From: Proteobacteria bacterium UBA664
GTDB lineage: Bacteria > Pseudomonadota > Gammaproteobacteria > UBA7966
Assembly: GCA_002299125.1 (NCBI GenBank)
Contig: DBNU01000051.1
Location: forward strand, 1-5,635
Direction of reading: 5' to 3'
DNA length: 5,635 nucleotides
This document shows positions 1 through 5,635 of the stretch, one piece after another (the stretch's first letter is position 1; every line of letters starts with the position of its first letter). The position numbers and the translations under genes were made by a program. The notes beneath the pieces were generated by a model that was given only the letters and a program-made list of their open reading frames with translations, was not told where the DNA came from and did no database searches.

Positions 1-68
1 CTCGCGGCCAGCGTACCCGTACGAATGCGCGGACGCGCAAGGGTCCGCGGCGTGCAGTGCGCAAGTAA
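1..68 (+). CDS. rpsM: 30S ribosomal protein S13, C-terminal end (partial)
   Basis: Only the last 21 codons and the TAA stop (66-68) are present; the gene begins left of the window. In the frame starting at base 3 the tail reads RGQRTRTNARTRKGPRRAVRK, which matches the E. coli S13 end residue for residue except for conservative Lys/Arg changes and the last few positions. S13 sits in the head of the 30S subunit, and this very basic C-terminal extension reaches toward the P-site tRNA. It is followed after 18 bases by rpsK, as in the proteobacterial alpha operon. The operon promoter, and the leader where S4 represses translation in E. coli, would lie upstream and cannot be seen. Confidence 0.95.
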   Translation, partial: RGQRTRTNARTRKGPRRAVRK

Positions 69-86
69 TTAGGTCAGGAGAATCCA

Positions 87-479
87 ATGGCGACGTCGGC
101 TGCCCGAGGCGGGCGCAAAAAGCAGAAGCGAGTTGTGGTGGAGGGCGTTGCCCACATCCACGCGTCCTTCAACAACACCATTATTACGATCGCCGATCGT
201 CAGGGTAATGTTCTTACTTGGGCGACCGCCGGTGGTTGCGGCTTTCGTGGGTCGCGCAAGAGCACACCCTTCGCGGCGCAGGTCGCTGCGGAAAAGGTGG
301 CGGCAGTCATGTCTGAAATGGGCATGCAAACGGTTGATGTGTTCGTCAAGGGCCCTGGGCCTGGTCGAGAGTCCGCCGTGCGCGCGCTCAACGCCAACGG
401 CTTCAAGGTAACCAACATCACCGATGTGACCCCGATCCCACACAACGGGTGCCGTCCCCCTAAGAAGCGCCGCGTCTGA
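87..479 (+). CDS. rpsK: 30S ribosomal protein S11
   Basis: The product is 130 aa, against 129 in E. coli. S11 is a platform protein of the 30S subunit near the 3' end of 16S rRNA and the E site. Recognisable blocks are GVAHIHASFNNTIITI (20-35), GFRGSRKSTPFAAQ (52-65), VKGPGPGRES, and the nearly invariant tail DVTPIPHNGCRPPKKRRV. ATG at 87 is the start because an AGGAG at 76-80 precedes it by six bases and the N-terminus aligns with the family. In E. coli the Asn-Gly of the HNGC tail is a reported site of isoaspartate formation, and that dipeptide is kept here. Residue 51 is Cys where E. coli has Ser. The gene lies 18 bases after rpsM and 12 before rpsD, in the same reading frame as both, and is certainly co-transcribed with them. 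Confidence 0.98.
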   Translation: MATSAARGGRKKQKRVVVEGVAHIHASFNNTIITIADRQGNVLTWATAGGCGFRGSRKSTPFAAQVAAEKVAAVMSEMGMQTVDVFVKGPGPGRESAVRALNANGFKVTNITDVTPIPHNGCRPPKKRRV

Positions 480-491
480 GGATTTCCAGTA

Positions 492-1115
492 ATGGCCCGT
501 TATCTTGGTCCGAAGTGCAAGTTGAGCCGCCGGCAGGCCTACGACCTCAGCCTGAAGAGTCGTAGCCGTCCGCTTGAGAGCAAGTGCAATCTTGAGAAGC
601 CGCCGGGGCAGCACGGTGAGGCGAGGAATCGTCGCCAGTCCGATTATGCGCTCCAACTGCGTGAGAAGCAGAAGCTGCGGTATATCTACGGTGTCCTCGA
701 GCGGCAATTTTCCAACTATTTCACCGAGGCTGCCCGTCGCAAGGGTGCTACTGGTGAGAATCTCCTCAAGCTGCTCGAGTGTCGACTGGACAACGTCGTA
801 TATCGGATGGGCTTTGGCGTGACTCGGAATGAGGCGCGTCAGTTGGTATCGCACAAGGCGATTCAGGTGAACGGTCGGAAGGTGAATATTCCGTCTTATC
901 AGGTGCGTCCAAATGATGTGATCACGGTGACCGAGAAGGCGCGTAAACAGGCACGTATCGTGGAGTCTCTCCAGTCAGCCGAGCAGCAGGGATTCCCTGA
1001 CTGGGTACAGATCGATTCCTCGCGTATGGAGGGCATCTTCAAGTCTGTCCCCGAGCGCAGCGATCTCCCGTCGGATATCAACGAGTCGCTGGTGGTCGAG
1101 CTTTACAACAAGTAA
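492..1115 (+). CDS. rpsD: 30S ribosomal protein S4
   Basis: The product is 207 aa (E. coli 206). S4 is a primary 16S rRNA binder that starts assembly of the 30S body; with S3 and S5 it lines the mRNA entry site. In E. coli it also represses the alpha operon by binding the rpsM leader, and it acts as an antiterminator on rRNA operons. The N-terminal block MARYLGPKCKLSRR leads to PPGQHG (37-42) and LREKQKLRYIYGVLERQF. The S4 RNA-binding domain starts near residue 98, with RLDNVVYRMGFG, TRNEARQLVSHKAIQVNGRKVNIPSYQV and the closing ERSDL..DINE..VVELY. Cysteines are at 9, 32 and 97; only 9 and 32 match the four zinc ligands of some bacterial S4 proteins, so a zinc site is unlikely. The probable Shine-Dalgarno GAGGA (478-482) overlaps the rpsK stop, suggesting coupled translation. 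Confidence 0.98.
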   Translation: MARYLGPKCKLSRRQAYDLSLKSRSRPLESKCNLEKPPGQHGEARNRRQSDYALQLREKQKLRYIYGVLERQFSNYFTEAARRKGATGENLLKLLECRLDNVVYRMGFGVTRNEARQLVSHKAIQVNGRKVNIPSYQVRPNDVITVTEKARKQARIVESLQSAEQQGFPDWVQIDSSRMEGIFKSVPERSDLPSDINESLVVELYNK

Positions 1116-1133
1116 CCCGCTGGGAGCGATTGA

Positions 1134-2117
1134 ATGTCACAGTTTTTCGGAGACATCCTCCGTCCGCATGCCCTGGAGTACAAGGCGCTCGGTCCCAACG
1201 TGGGTCAGCTCTCTCTCGAGCCGCTGGACCGCGGGTTCGGACACACACTCGGCAACGCTCTGCGAAGGGTTCTGCTCTCATCCATGGCGGGTTGCGCCGT
1301 CACTCAGGTTGAGATCGAAGGCGTACTGCATGAATACACTACCATTCCTGGCATCCAGGAAGACGTCACCGACATCCTGCTCAACCTGAAGGGTCTGGCG
1401 GTCAATCTTCACGGTGTCAACGAGCGGACCGTGCGCATTCACAAGCAGGGGCCAGGAGTGGTCACGGCGGCAGATATCGAGGGCGGCCCCGACTTTTCGG
1501 TCGTCAACCCCGATCATCACATCGCTACGTTGTCCGCAGATGCCTCCCTTACCATGCATCTCACCATCTCGCGTGGGCGTGGATATGTGCCTGCCAACCA
1601 GCGCGAAGCCGGTAGCGAGGATGCCAATGTCATCGGCTGCCTCCGGGTTGATGCGTCTTTCAGCCCCATACGCCGTGTGGCGTTCGACGTGCAACGGGCC
1701 CGGGTTGAGCAGCGCACTGATCTCGACAGGTTGAATCTCGTGGTTGAGACCAACGGCACGATCAGCCCAGAGGATGCCGTCAATCAGGCGGCCGATATTC
1801 TGCGTGAGCAGCTGAATGTGTTCGTCGGTGGTGAGAGGCCGAGGCTCGAGGGCGCGGCTGTCAGCTCCAGCTCGCACGACCCTGTGTTGCTCAACCCGGT
1901 TGACGACCTCGATCTCACCGTTCGCTCCCTCAACTGCCTGAAGGCCGAAAGCATTTACCGCATTGGCGATCTCATTCAACGAACCGAGGTCGAGCTTCTC
2001 AAGACGCCCAATCTGGGGCGGAAGTCACTGACCGAAATCAAGGAAGCCCTCGCCATGCGTGGGATGTCGCTCGGTGCGCGGTTGGACAATTGGCCGCCAG
2101 TCGGTGGCAGTCATTAA
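1134..2117 (+). CDS. rpoA: DNA-directed RNA polymerase subunit alpha
   Basis: The product is 327 aa (E. coli 329). The alpha dimer nucleates RNA polymerase assembly, and its C-terminal domain (CTD) binds UP elements and activators. The N-terminal domain (about 1-232) carries LEPLDRGFGHTLGNALRRVLLSS (28-50), including Arg45, which is important for assembly in E. coli, then GVLHEYTT, ILLNLKGLAV, GRGYVPA and RVEQRTDLDRLNL. A linker of about 15 residues (233-248) joins it to the CTD (about 249-321), which contains PVDDLDLTVRSLNCLKAE, QRTEVELLKTPNLG and KSLTEIKEAL. The DNA-contact residues equivalent to E. coli R265, N268, C269, K271, G296, K298, S299 and E302 are all present, one position earlier. 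E261 of the sigma-contact patch is Asp here. GGGAG at 1122-1126 lies seven bases before the ATG. The linker is Ser-rich and nearly uncharged, unlike the acidic/charged E. coli linker. Confidence 0.98.
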   Translation: MSQFFGDILRPHALEYKALGPNVGQLSLEPLDRGFGHTLGNALRRVLLSSMAGCAVTQVEIEGVLHEYTTIPGIQEDVTDILLNLKGLAVNLHGVNERTVRIHKQGPGVVTAADIEGGPDFSVVNPDHHIATLSADASLTMHLTISRGRGYVPANQREAGSEDANVIGCLRVDASFSPIRRVAFDVQRARVEQRTDLDRLNLVVETNGTISPEDAVNQAADILREQLNVFVGGERPRLEGAAVSSSSHDPVLLNPVDDLDLTVRSLNCLKAESIYRIGDLIQRTEVELLKTPNLGRKSLTEIKEALAMRGMSLGARLDNWPPVGGSH

Positions 2118-2130
2118 TGCGCGCATCTGC

Positions 2131-2155
2131 GCCCTGCATGGCTTCTTCCAAGGGC
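2131..2155 (+). other. Bulged hairpin in the rpoA-rplQ gap
   Basis: GCCCT (2131-2135) pairs with AGGGC (2151-2155), and TGG (2139-2141) pairs with CCA (2148-2150). This gives eight pairs with a three-base bulge (GCA) on the left and a six-base CTTCTT loop. A smaller GCGC-ATCT-GCGC hairpin (2121-2132) overlaps its left foot, so the two compete. No T-run follows, so this is not a standard terminator. It could be an RNA processing or stability element, or could influence rplQ translation. It was found by eye only, and pairing of this size can occur by chance at this GC content. Confidence 0.35.
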
Positions 2156-2176
2156 CGTTCCTAAACCACTCCTCAC

Positions 2177-2183
2177 GGGTAAG
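2177..2183 (+). promoter_or_regulatory. Weak ribosome binding site of rplQ
   Basis: GGGTAAG lies just upstream of the rplQ ATG at 2189; its GGGT core ends eight bases before the start. It is the poorest Shine-Dalgarno of the genes whose starts are visible here (AGGAG for rpsK, GAGGA for rpsD, GGGAG for rpoA, GGAGG for gatB). No better purine run occurs in the gap, and the start itself is fixed by the invariant L17 N-terminus. Initiation may depend partly on ribosomes arriving from rpoA, which is inference. Confidence 0.4.
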
Positions 2184-2188
2184 CCGCC

Positions 2189-2581
2189 ATGAGACATCGC
2201 AATACTGGTCGCCAGCTCAGTCGCAACAGCAGTCATCGTCGCGCCATGCTGCGGAACATGGCGGCATCGCTGTTCCGGCACGAGATCATTCGAACCACCC
2301 TCCCCAAGGCCAAGGAGTTGCGTCGGGAGGCAGAGCCCCTGATTACGATGGCCAAGGCGGACAGTGTTGCCCGTCGTCGCTTGGTTTTCGCCCGGCTACG
2401 TGACAGGGAAATGGTCCAGAAGCTGTTTCTTGAGCTTGGTCCGCGCTATCAGGAGCGGCCTGGCGGCTATTTGCGCATTCTGAAGTGCGGATTTCGCCCG
2501 GGAGACAACGCGCCCATGGCGATCGTTGAGTTAGTGGATCGGGCGGAGCCTGGGGAAGTTGAGGCTGCCGAAGCTGCGTGA
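2189..2581 (+). CDS. rplQ: 50S ribosomal protein L17
   Basis: The product is 130 aa (E. coli 127). L17 is a 50S protein on the solvent side near the exit of the peptide tunnel. The start is fixed by the family signature MRHRNTGRQLSRNSSHRRAM (1-20), followed by RHEIIRTTLPKAKELRREAEPLIT (30-53), DSVARRRLVFARLRD (58-72), LGPRYQERPGGYLRILKCGFRPGDNAPMAIVELVDR, and a short acidic Ala/Glu-rich tail typical of proteobacteria. It is the last gene of the alpha operon. It follows rpoA by 71 bases, a wider gap than between the other genes, with a weak GGGT(AAG) ribosome binding site and a possible hairpin in between. The reading frame changes relative to the preceding four genes. Candidate terminators start within ten bases of its stop. 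Confidence 0.98.
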   Translation: MRHRNTGRQLSRNSSHRRAMLRNMAASLFRHEIIRTTLPKAKELRREAEPLITMAKADSVARRRLVFARLRDREMVQKLFLELGPRYQERPGGYLRILKCGFRPGDNAPMAIVELVDRAEPGEVEAAEAA

Positions 2582-2585
2582 ACTT

Positions 2586-2625
2586 ACCGCCTCTCGCTGC
2601 TGGCGGAAGGTACCGGCAGTGCGGT
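2586..2625 (+). terminator. Candidate upstream (tandem) terminator hairpin after rplQ
   Basis: CGCTGCTGG (2595-2603) pairs with CCGGCAGTG (2613-2621) over nine positions, two of them G-T wobbles, with a nine-base loop. ACCG (2586-2589) with CGGT (2622-2625) extends it across a five-base bulge on the left side. Only a weak A/T stretch, TATTAT (2626-2631), follows, so termination would be inefficient. A competing stem CCGCC/GGCGG (2587-2591 with 2602-2606) could form instead. It starts five bases after the rplQ stop, the expected place for a terminator. Confidence 0.35.
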
Positions 2626-2631
2626 TATTAT

Positions 2632-2662
2632 CCGGGCGTGTAGTTGGCGCCTGGGCTTTCTT
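2632..2662 (+). terminator. Probable intrinsic terminator of the alpha operon
   Basis: CCGGGCG (2632-2638) pairs with CGCCTGG (2648-2654) over seven positions, one a G-T wobble. Further wobbles are possible at both ends, and the loop is seven to nine bases. The stem is followed by GC and then TTTCTT (2657-2662), giving a GC-rich stem plus U-rich tail in + strand RNA about 50 bases after the rplQ stop. On the opposite strand the stem would be followed by an A/T mix (ATAATAA) rather than a U-run, so it would serve gatB transcripts poorly. This is the best terminator candidate in the gap. Confidence 0.5.
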
Positions 2663-2769
2663 GCGCGTCGGTCCCAAGTTTTGGGGTGTTGGTTTGAAAC
2701 CTATGCCAACGGCGCTCGGCTGAGAACGAGCGAGCCTGCGACGCACCCTGTACTACGTCCACGCGCGCC
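2663..2769. other. Rest of the convergent gap, with two small inverted repeats
   Basis: No plausible gene lies here. Two perfect inverted repeats are visible: CCCAA-GTT-TTGGG (2673-2685), and CGCTCG (2713-2718) with CGAGCG (2727-2732) around an eight-base loop. GTTGGT (2688-2693) can also pair with GCCAAC (2705-2710). None is followed by a T-run in the - strand direction, so no convincing intrinsic terminator for gatB is seen. gat transcription may end at one of these stems, by Rho, or by running into the facing operon. Confidence 0.35.
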
Positions 2770-4209
2770 TCACTCAGCGAGTAGTTCCTTTAGCAGCTCG
2801 TTGAGTTGACCTGGATTGGCGGTGCCGCCACAGCGCTTCATTACCTGCCCGACAAAAAACCCGAGTAGCTTGTCCTTGCCGGCACGATACTGGGACAGTT
2901 GCGTGGGGTTCTCCGCCATCACCGCCAGCGCGAGCTCCTTGAGCTGGCCAGTATCGGATAGTTGGCGCAGTCCCCGGCTGTCGATAAGGCCATCTACATC
3001 CTGTTCATCCGCCGTCCAGAGCACTTCGAAGAGATCCTTGGCGGACTTGCCCGAGATCGTCCCATCCGCTATCCGCTTGAGTAGCTGCGCCAGCGTAGGC
3101 GCGGACAGGGGCAGCGCAGCGGCTTCCAGACCGCTCCGGTTGAGCGCCCCGAGAACCTCGCCCATCACCCAATTGGCGACGAGCTTGGGAGCCCCTCCGA
3201 GTTCACTCACCACGGCCTCGTAGTAATCCGCCACATCCCGTGAAGTCGTGAGTACCCGCGCATCGTAGGCCGGGAGCGCATATTGAGCCTCGAAGCGGTG
3301 ACGCTTTGCATCGGGCAGCTCCGGCAGATCAGACCGGGCCGCGTCCAGCATGGCCTCACTCACGATCAGAGGCAGGAGGTCGGGGTCGGGGAAATAACGG
3401 TAATCGTTTGCCTCTTCCTTGCTGCGCAGGGATCGCGTTTCATCCCGACCCGGGTCATAAAGACGCGTTTCCTGCAGGACCCGCCCACCGGATTCCAGCA
3501 GATCGGCCTGTCGTTCGATCTCGTGATTGATGGCGCGTTCGATGAAACGGAAGGAGTTGAGGTTCTTGATTTCGACGCGTGTCCCCAGCGGAGCTCCAGG
3601 ATCACGACGAAGTGAGACGTTGGCATCACAGCGCAGACTGCCCTCCTGCATGTTGCCGTCGCAGATTTCGAGGTAGCGCACCAGAGCGTGGATGGTCTTC
3701 ATGTAGGCAACAGCCTCACGCGCATTGCGCAGATCTGGCTCCGAGACGATTTCCAGCAGGGGCGTGCCCGCTCGGTTGAGGTCAATCCCACTCTGTCCGG
3801 GGAAGAGGTCATGAATGGACTTCCCGGCATCTTCTTCGAGGTGGGCACGGGTAACCCCAACGACTCTCTCGGTCGCGTCATCGAGCAGCACGGTAACTTC
3901 CCCGCGGCCGACAATCGGTAGCTCGTACTGACTGATCTGATAGCCCTTGGGGAGATCTGGATAGAAGTAGTTCTTGCGCGCGAACACGGAGCGCAGGTTG
4001 ATGTGTGCACCGATGGCGAGGCCGAACTTCAGCGCCATGTGCACCGCCCGCGCGTTCAGTACCGGCAGGACGCCCGGAAGACCCAGATCGACGGCGCAGG
4101 CCTGTCGGTTTGGCTCCGCCCCGAATACGGTCGGCGCGCCGCTGAAGATCTTCGTGCGGGTGGCCAGTTGGGCATGGATTTCGAGCCCGATCACGACGTC
4201 CCAACTCAT
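2770..4209 (-). CDS. gatB: Asp-tRNA(Asn)/Glu-tRNA(Gln) amidotransferase subunit B
   Basis: The product is 479 aa, the normal GatB length. GatB binds the mischarged tRNA and uses ATP to activate the Glu or Asp side chain, which is then amidated with ammonia delivered from GatA. The N-terminal catalytic (PET112-type) domain (about 1-290) shows GLEIHAQL (8-15), YFYPDLPKGYQISQYE (81-96), HLEEDAGKS (123-131), DLNRAGTPLLEIVSEPD (143-159), GNMQEGSLRCDANVS (185-199), EIKNLNSF (213-220), QETRLYDP and DYRYFPDPDLLPL. The helical tRNA-binding tail (about 330-479) shows KLVANWVMGE, ISGKSAKD, LGFFVGQVMK and ANPGQLNELLK. The ATG at 4209 is chosen over upstream in-frame starts because the protein then begins with the family N-terminus (MSWDVVIGLEIH) and GGAGG sits seven bases ahead. 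It overlaps the gatA stop by four bases (ATGA) and converges on rplQ. Confidence 0.97.
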   Translation of the reverse strand: MSWDVVIGLEIHAQLATRTKIFSGAPTVFGAEPNRQACAVDLGLPGVLPVLNARAVHMALKFGLAIGAHINLRSVFARKNYFYPDLPKGYQISQYELPIVGRGEVTVLLDDATERVVGVTRAHLEEDAGKSIHDLFPGQSGIDLNRAGTPLLEIVSEPDLRNAREAVAYMKTIHALVRYLEICDGNMQEGSLRCDANVSLRRDPGAPLGTRVEIKNLNSFRFIERAINHEIERQADLLESGGRVLQETRLYDPGRDETRSLRSKEEANDYRYFPDPDLLPLIVSEAMLDAARSDLPELPDAKRHRFEAQYALPAYDARVLTTSRDVADYYEAVVSELGGAPKLVANWVMGEVLGALNRSGLEAAALPLSAPTLAQLLKRIADGTISGKSAKDLFEVLWTADEQDVDGLIDSRGLRQLSDTGQLKELALAVMAENPTQLSQYRAGKDKLLGFFVGQVMKRCGGTANPGQLNELLKELLAE

Positions 4210-5635
4210 GCGTAGGCCTCCGGGATCCGGGAATGCCAGTCGGTGGCATGCTGATACTGCCAGGCGATGTTGAGCAGCCGCCCCTCGCTGAAGTAATTGC
4301 CTATGAGCTGCATCCCGACAGGCAGCGCCTCGCTGAAGCCGCAGGGCAGTGACATCGCAGGCAAACCGGCCAGATTCACCGCGATGGTGTAGATGTCGCA
4401 CAGGTACATCGTGACCGGATCCTGATTCTTTTCACCCAGTCTGAACGCAACCCCCGGGGCGGTCGGGCCTACCAGCGCGTCGACTGATTCGAAGGCGCGG
4501 GCGAAATCGTCGCGGATCAGGCGCCGCACCTTCTGGGCCTTGAGGTAGTAGGCGTCGTAATAGCCAGCCGACAACGCGTAGGTGCCGATCAGGATGCGGC
4601 GTTTGACCTCGTCACCAAAGCCTTCGGCGCGCGAACGCTGGTAGAGATCCTGCAAGTCCTTCGGATTGTCACAGCGATATCCAAAGCGCACACCATCGTA
4701 TCGAGAGAGATTGGAGGAGCACTCTGCCGGAGCGACGATGTAGTAGGCAGGCACGGATAGCGCGAGCGAGGGGAGGTCCACCTCCACCAGTTCCGCACCG
4801 AGATCCTTCAGTACCGGCAGTGCCGCCTCGATTGCGGCGCGAACACCGGGTTCCATGCCCTCGCCCAGGAACTGGCGTGGCAGGCCGAGCCGCAGCCCCG
4901 TGAGCGCCTTGCCGAGTTGACTGCTGTAGTTCTCGACCGGCCGGTCGATGGAGGTGGAGTCCCGGGGGTCGAAGCCACACATCGCCTCCAGCGTGAGTGC
5001 GGCGTCACGCGCATCGAGCGCCAGCGGCCCGCCCTGATCGAGGCTGGAGGCAAAGGCGATCATGCCGTAGCGAGAGACCAGTCCGTAGGTCGGCTTGATG
5101 CCGGTAAGCCCACAGAGCGCCGCCGGCTGACGGATCGAACCACCCGTGTCGGTGCCCGTGGCGAAGGGTGCCAACCGCGCCGCAACGACGGCCGCCGATC
5201 CGCCTGAGGATCCACCAGGAACTCGGGATGTTTCCCACGGATTGCGCACTGGCCCGTGGACAGAGCTCTCGTTCGATGAGCCCATGGCGAACTCGTCCAT
5301 GTTGGCTCGCCCGAGCATGACCGCTCCGGCCGCATCCAGCCGCTCGGTTACCCCGGCGTCGTAAGGTGCGACGAAATCCGCGAGCATCCGCGAACCGCAG
5401 GTCGTGCGTACGCCTCTGACGCAGAAGATGTCCTTATGGGCGTATGGCACCCCGGTCAGGGGACCGGCCTCTCCCCGTGCCCGACGTGCATCGGCGGCCT
5501 CGGCCTGAGCGAGTGCACGCTCGGCCGTGACGGTGCTGAAGCCGTTGATCCGGCCGTCAAGGGCCTCGATGCGAGCGAGGAAGTGTCGTGTGAGCTCTAC
5601 ACTGCTGAACTCTCGCCTCGCCAGGGCACTGGCAA
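4206..5635 (-). CDS. gatA: Asp-tRNA(Asn)/Glu-tRNA(Gln) amidotransferase subunit A (N-terminus outside window)
   Basis: 475 codons are visible and the frame stays open to the window edge, so about 8-12 N-terminal residues and the start codon are missing; the whole protein should be about 485 aa. GatA belongs to the amidase-signature family: it hydrolyses glutamine and passes ammonia to GatB. Counting from the first whole codon (5633), the Ser-cisSer-Lys triad is visible as Lys67 (AHKDIF), Ser142 (GGSSGGSA) and Ser166 (TGGSIRQPA), with spacings of 75 and 99 residues, as in S. aureus K79/S154/S178. Other family blocks are SSVELTRHFLARIEALD (10-26), NMDEFAMGSSNE, KPTYGLVSRYGMIAFASSLDQ, RYDGVRFGYR and PVGMQLIGNYFSEGRLL. 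A GTG at 5450 falls inside GVPYAHKDI and is not the start, since conserved sequence continues upstream. It overlaps gatB by four bases; gatC is expected just right of the window. Confidence 0.97.
   Translation of the reverse strand, partial: ASALARREFSSVELTRHFLARIEALDGRINGFSTVTAERALAQAEAADARRARGEAGPLTGVPYAHKDIFCVRGVRTTCGSRMLADFVAPYDAGVTERLDAAGAVMLGRANMDEFAMGSSNESSVHGPVRNPWETSRVPGGSSGGSAAVVAARLAPFATGTDTGGSIRQPAALCGLTGIKPTYGLVSRYGMIAFASSLDQGGPLALDARDAALTLEAMCGFDPRDSTSIDRPVENYSSQLGKALTGLRLGLPRQFLGEGMEPGVRAAIEAALPVLKDLGAELVEVDLPSLALSVPAYYIVAPAECSSNLSRYDGVRFGYRCDNPKDLQDLYQRSRAEGFGDEVKRRILIGTYALSAGYYDAYYLKAQKVRRLIRDDFARAFESVDALVGPTAPGVAFRLGEKNQDPVTMYLCDIYTIAVNLAGLPAMSLPCGFSEALPVGMQLIGNYFSEGRLLNIAWQYQHATDWHSRIPEAYA
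4217..4221 (-). promoter_or_regulatory. Ribosome binding site of gatB, inside the gatA end
   Basis: On the - strand GGAGG is followed by a seven-base spacer and the gatB ATG at 4209. This strong Shine-Dalgarno decides the start: the open frame runs 64 codons further upstream to an ATG at 4401, but that stretch is gatA coding sequence read in another frame. The site lies within the last codons of gatA, and start and stop overlap as ATGA, a usual arrangement for translational coupling. Confidence 0.8.

Noticed and set aside
69..854. 261-codon open frame on the - strand opposite rpsK and rpsD
   Set aside because: It is codon-aligned with rpsK and rpsD, which share one frame, so its stops could arise only from sense TTA, CTA or TCA codons, which are rare in these genes. 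The protein has no recognisable motif, and the sense genes are certain.
1278..1979. 233-codon open frame on the - strand opposite rpoA
   Set aside because: It has the same codon-aligned antisense cause as the frame opposite rpsK/rpsD, with no family resemblance and no ribosome binding evidence.
2059..2403. 114-codon + strand frame bridging the end of rpoA and the start of rplQ
   Set aside because: It overlaps two certain genes in another frame, its product is low-complexity Ser/Gln/His-rich with no known motif, and the start lies inside rpoA.
3283..3615. 110-codon + strand frame opposite gatB
   Set aside because: It is a shadow of the certain gatB gene, with no motif and no plausible ribosome binding site.
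4210..4401. Upstream extension of gatB by 64 codons to an ATG at 4401
   Set aside because: The stretch is gatA coding sequence in another frame, the extra residues do not resemble any GatB, and the internal ATG at 4209 has a strong ribosome binding site and the family N-terminus.
5448..5450. GTG at 5450 as the gatA start
   Set aside because: It encodes the Val of the conserved GVPYAHKDI motif, and 61 further codons of conserved GatA sequence are open upstream to the window edge.
1..5635. Mobile element, CRISPR array, tRNA/rRNA gene, toxin-antitoxin pair or defence system
   Set aside because: I looked for terminal inverted or direct repeats, regularly spaced repeats, transposase or integrase motifs and tRNA-like cloverleaves on both strands. 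I saw none; almost every base belongs to conserved housekeeping genes.

Overview
This is an ordinary, well-conserved chromosomal core region of a proteobacterium, most probably a gammaproteobacterium. GC content is about 60% by eye. The evidence is the E. coli-like alpha-operon order (rpsM-rpsK-rpsD-rpoA-rplQ), proteins of near-E. coli length and motif content (S11 130 aa, S4 207 aa, RNA polymerase alpha 327 aa, L17 130 aa), and proteobacterial GatA and GatB sequences. I cannot name the genus.

Left part (1-2581, + strand): the end of rpsM (S13) is followed by rpsK (S11), rpsD (S4), rpoA (RNA polymerase alpha) and rplQ (L17). The gaps are 18, 12, 18 and 71 bases, so this is almost certainly one transcript whose promoter and leader lie left of the window. 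The 71-base rpoA-rplQ gap holds a bulged hairpin just before a weak ribosome binding site.

Middle (2582-2769): a 188-base gap between convergent genes. It has no gene but several inverted repeats. The best is a GC-rich stem followed by a T-rich run at 2632-2662, a reasonable intrinsic terminator for the ribosomal operon. A second hairpin lies just upstream of it, and two weaker hairpins lie nearer gatB.

Right part (2770-5635, - strand): gatB (complete, 479 aa) and gatA (475 aa visible, N-terminus cut by the window edge) encode the B and A subunits of the tRNA-dependent amidotransferase GatCAB. They overlap by four bases (ATGA). gatC is expected just right of the window but cannot be seen. 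The pair implies that the organism makes Gln-tRNA(Gln) and/or Asn-tRNA(Asn) indirectly, by amidating mischarged Glu-tRNA(Gln) or Asp-tRNA(Asn).

All genes serve the gene-expression machinery: 30S and 50S assembly, RNA polymerase assembly and aminoacyl-tRNA supply. I found no mobile element, tRNA, rRNA, CRISPR array, defence system or undescribed system. The points worth a second look are small: the gap structures, the genome neighbourhood, and a few residue-level differences in S4, S11 and alpha.
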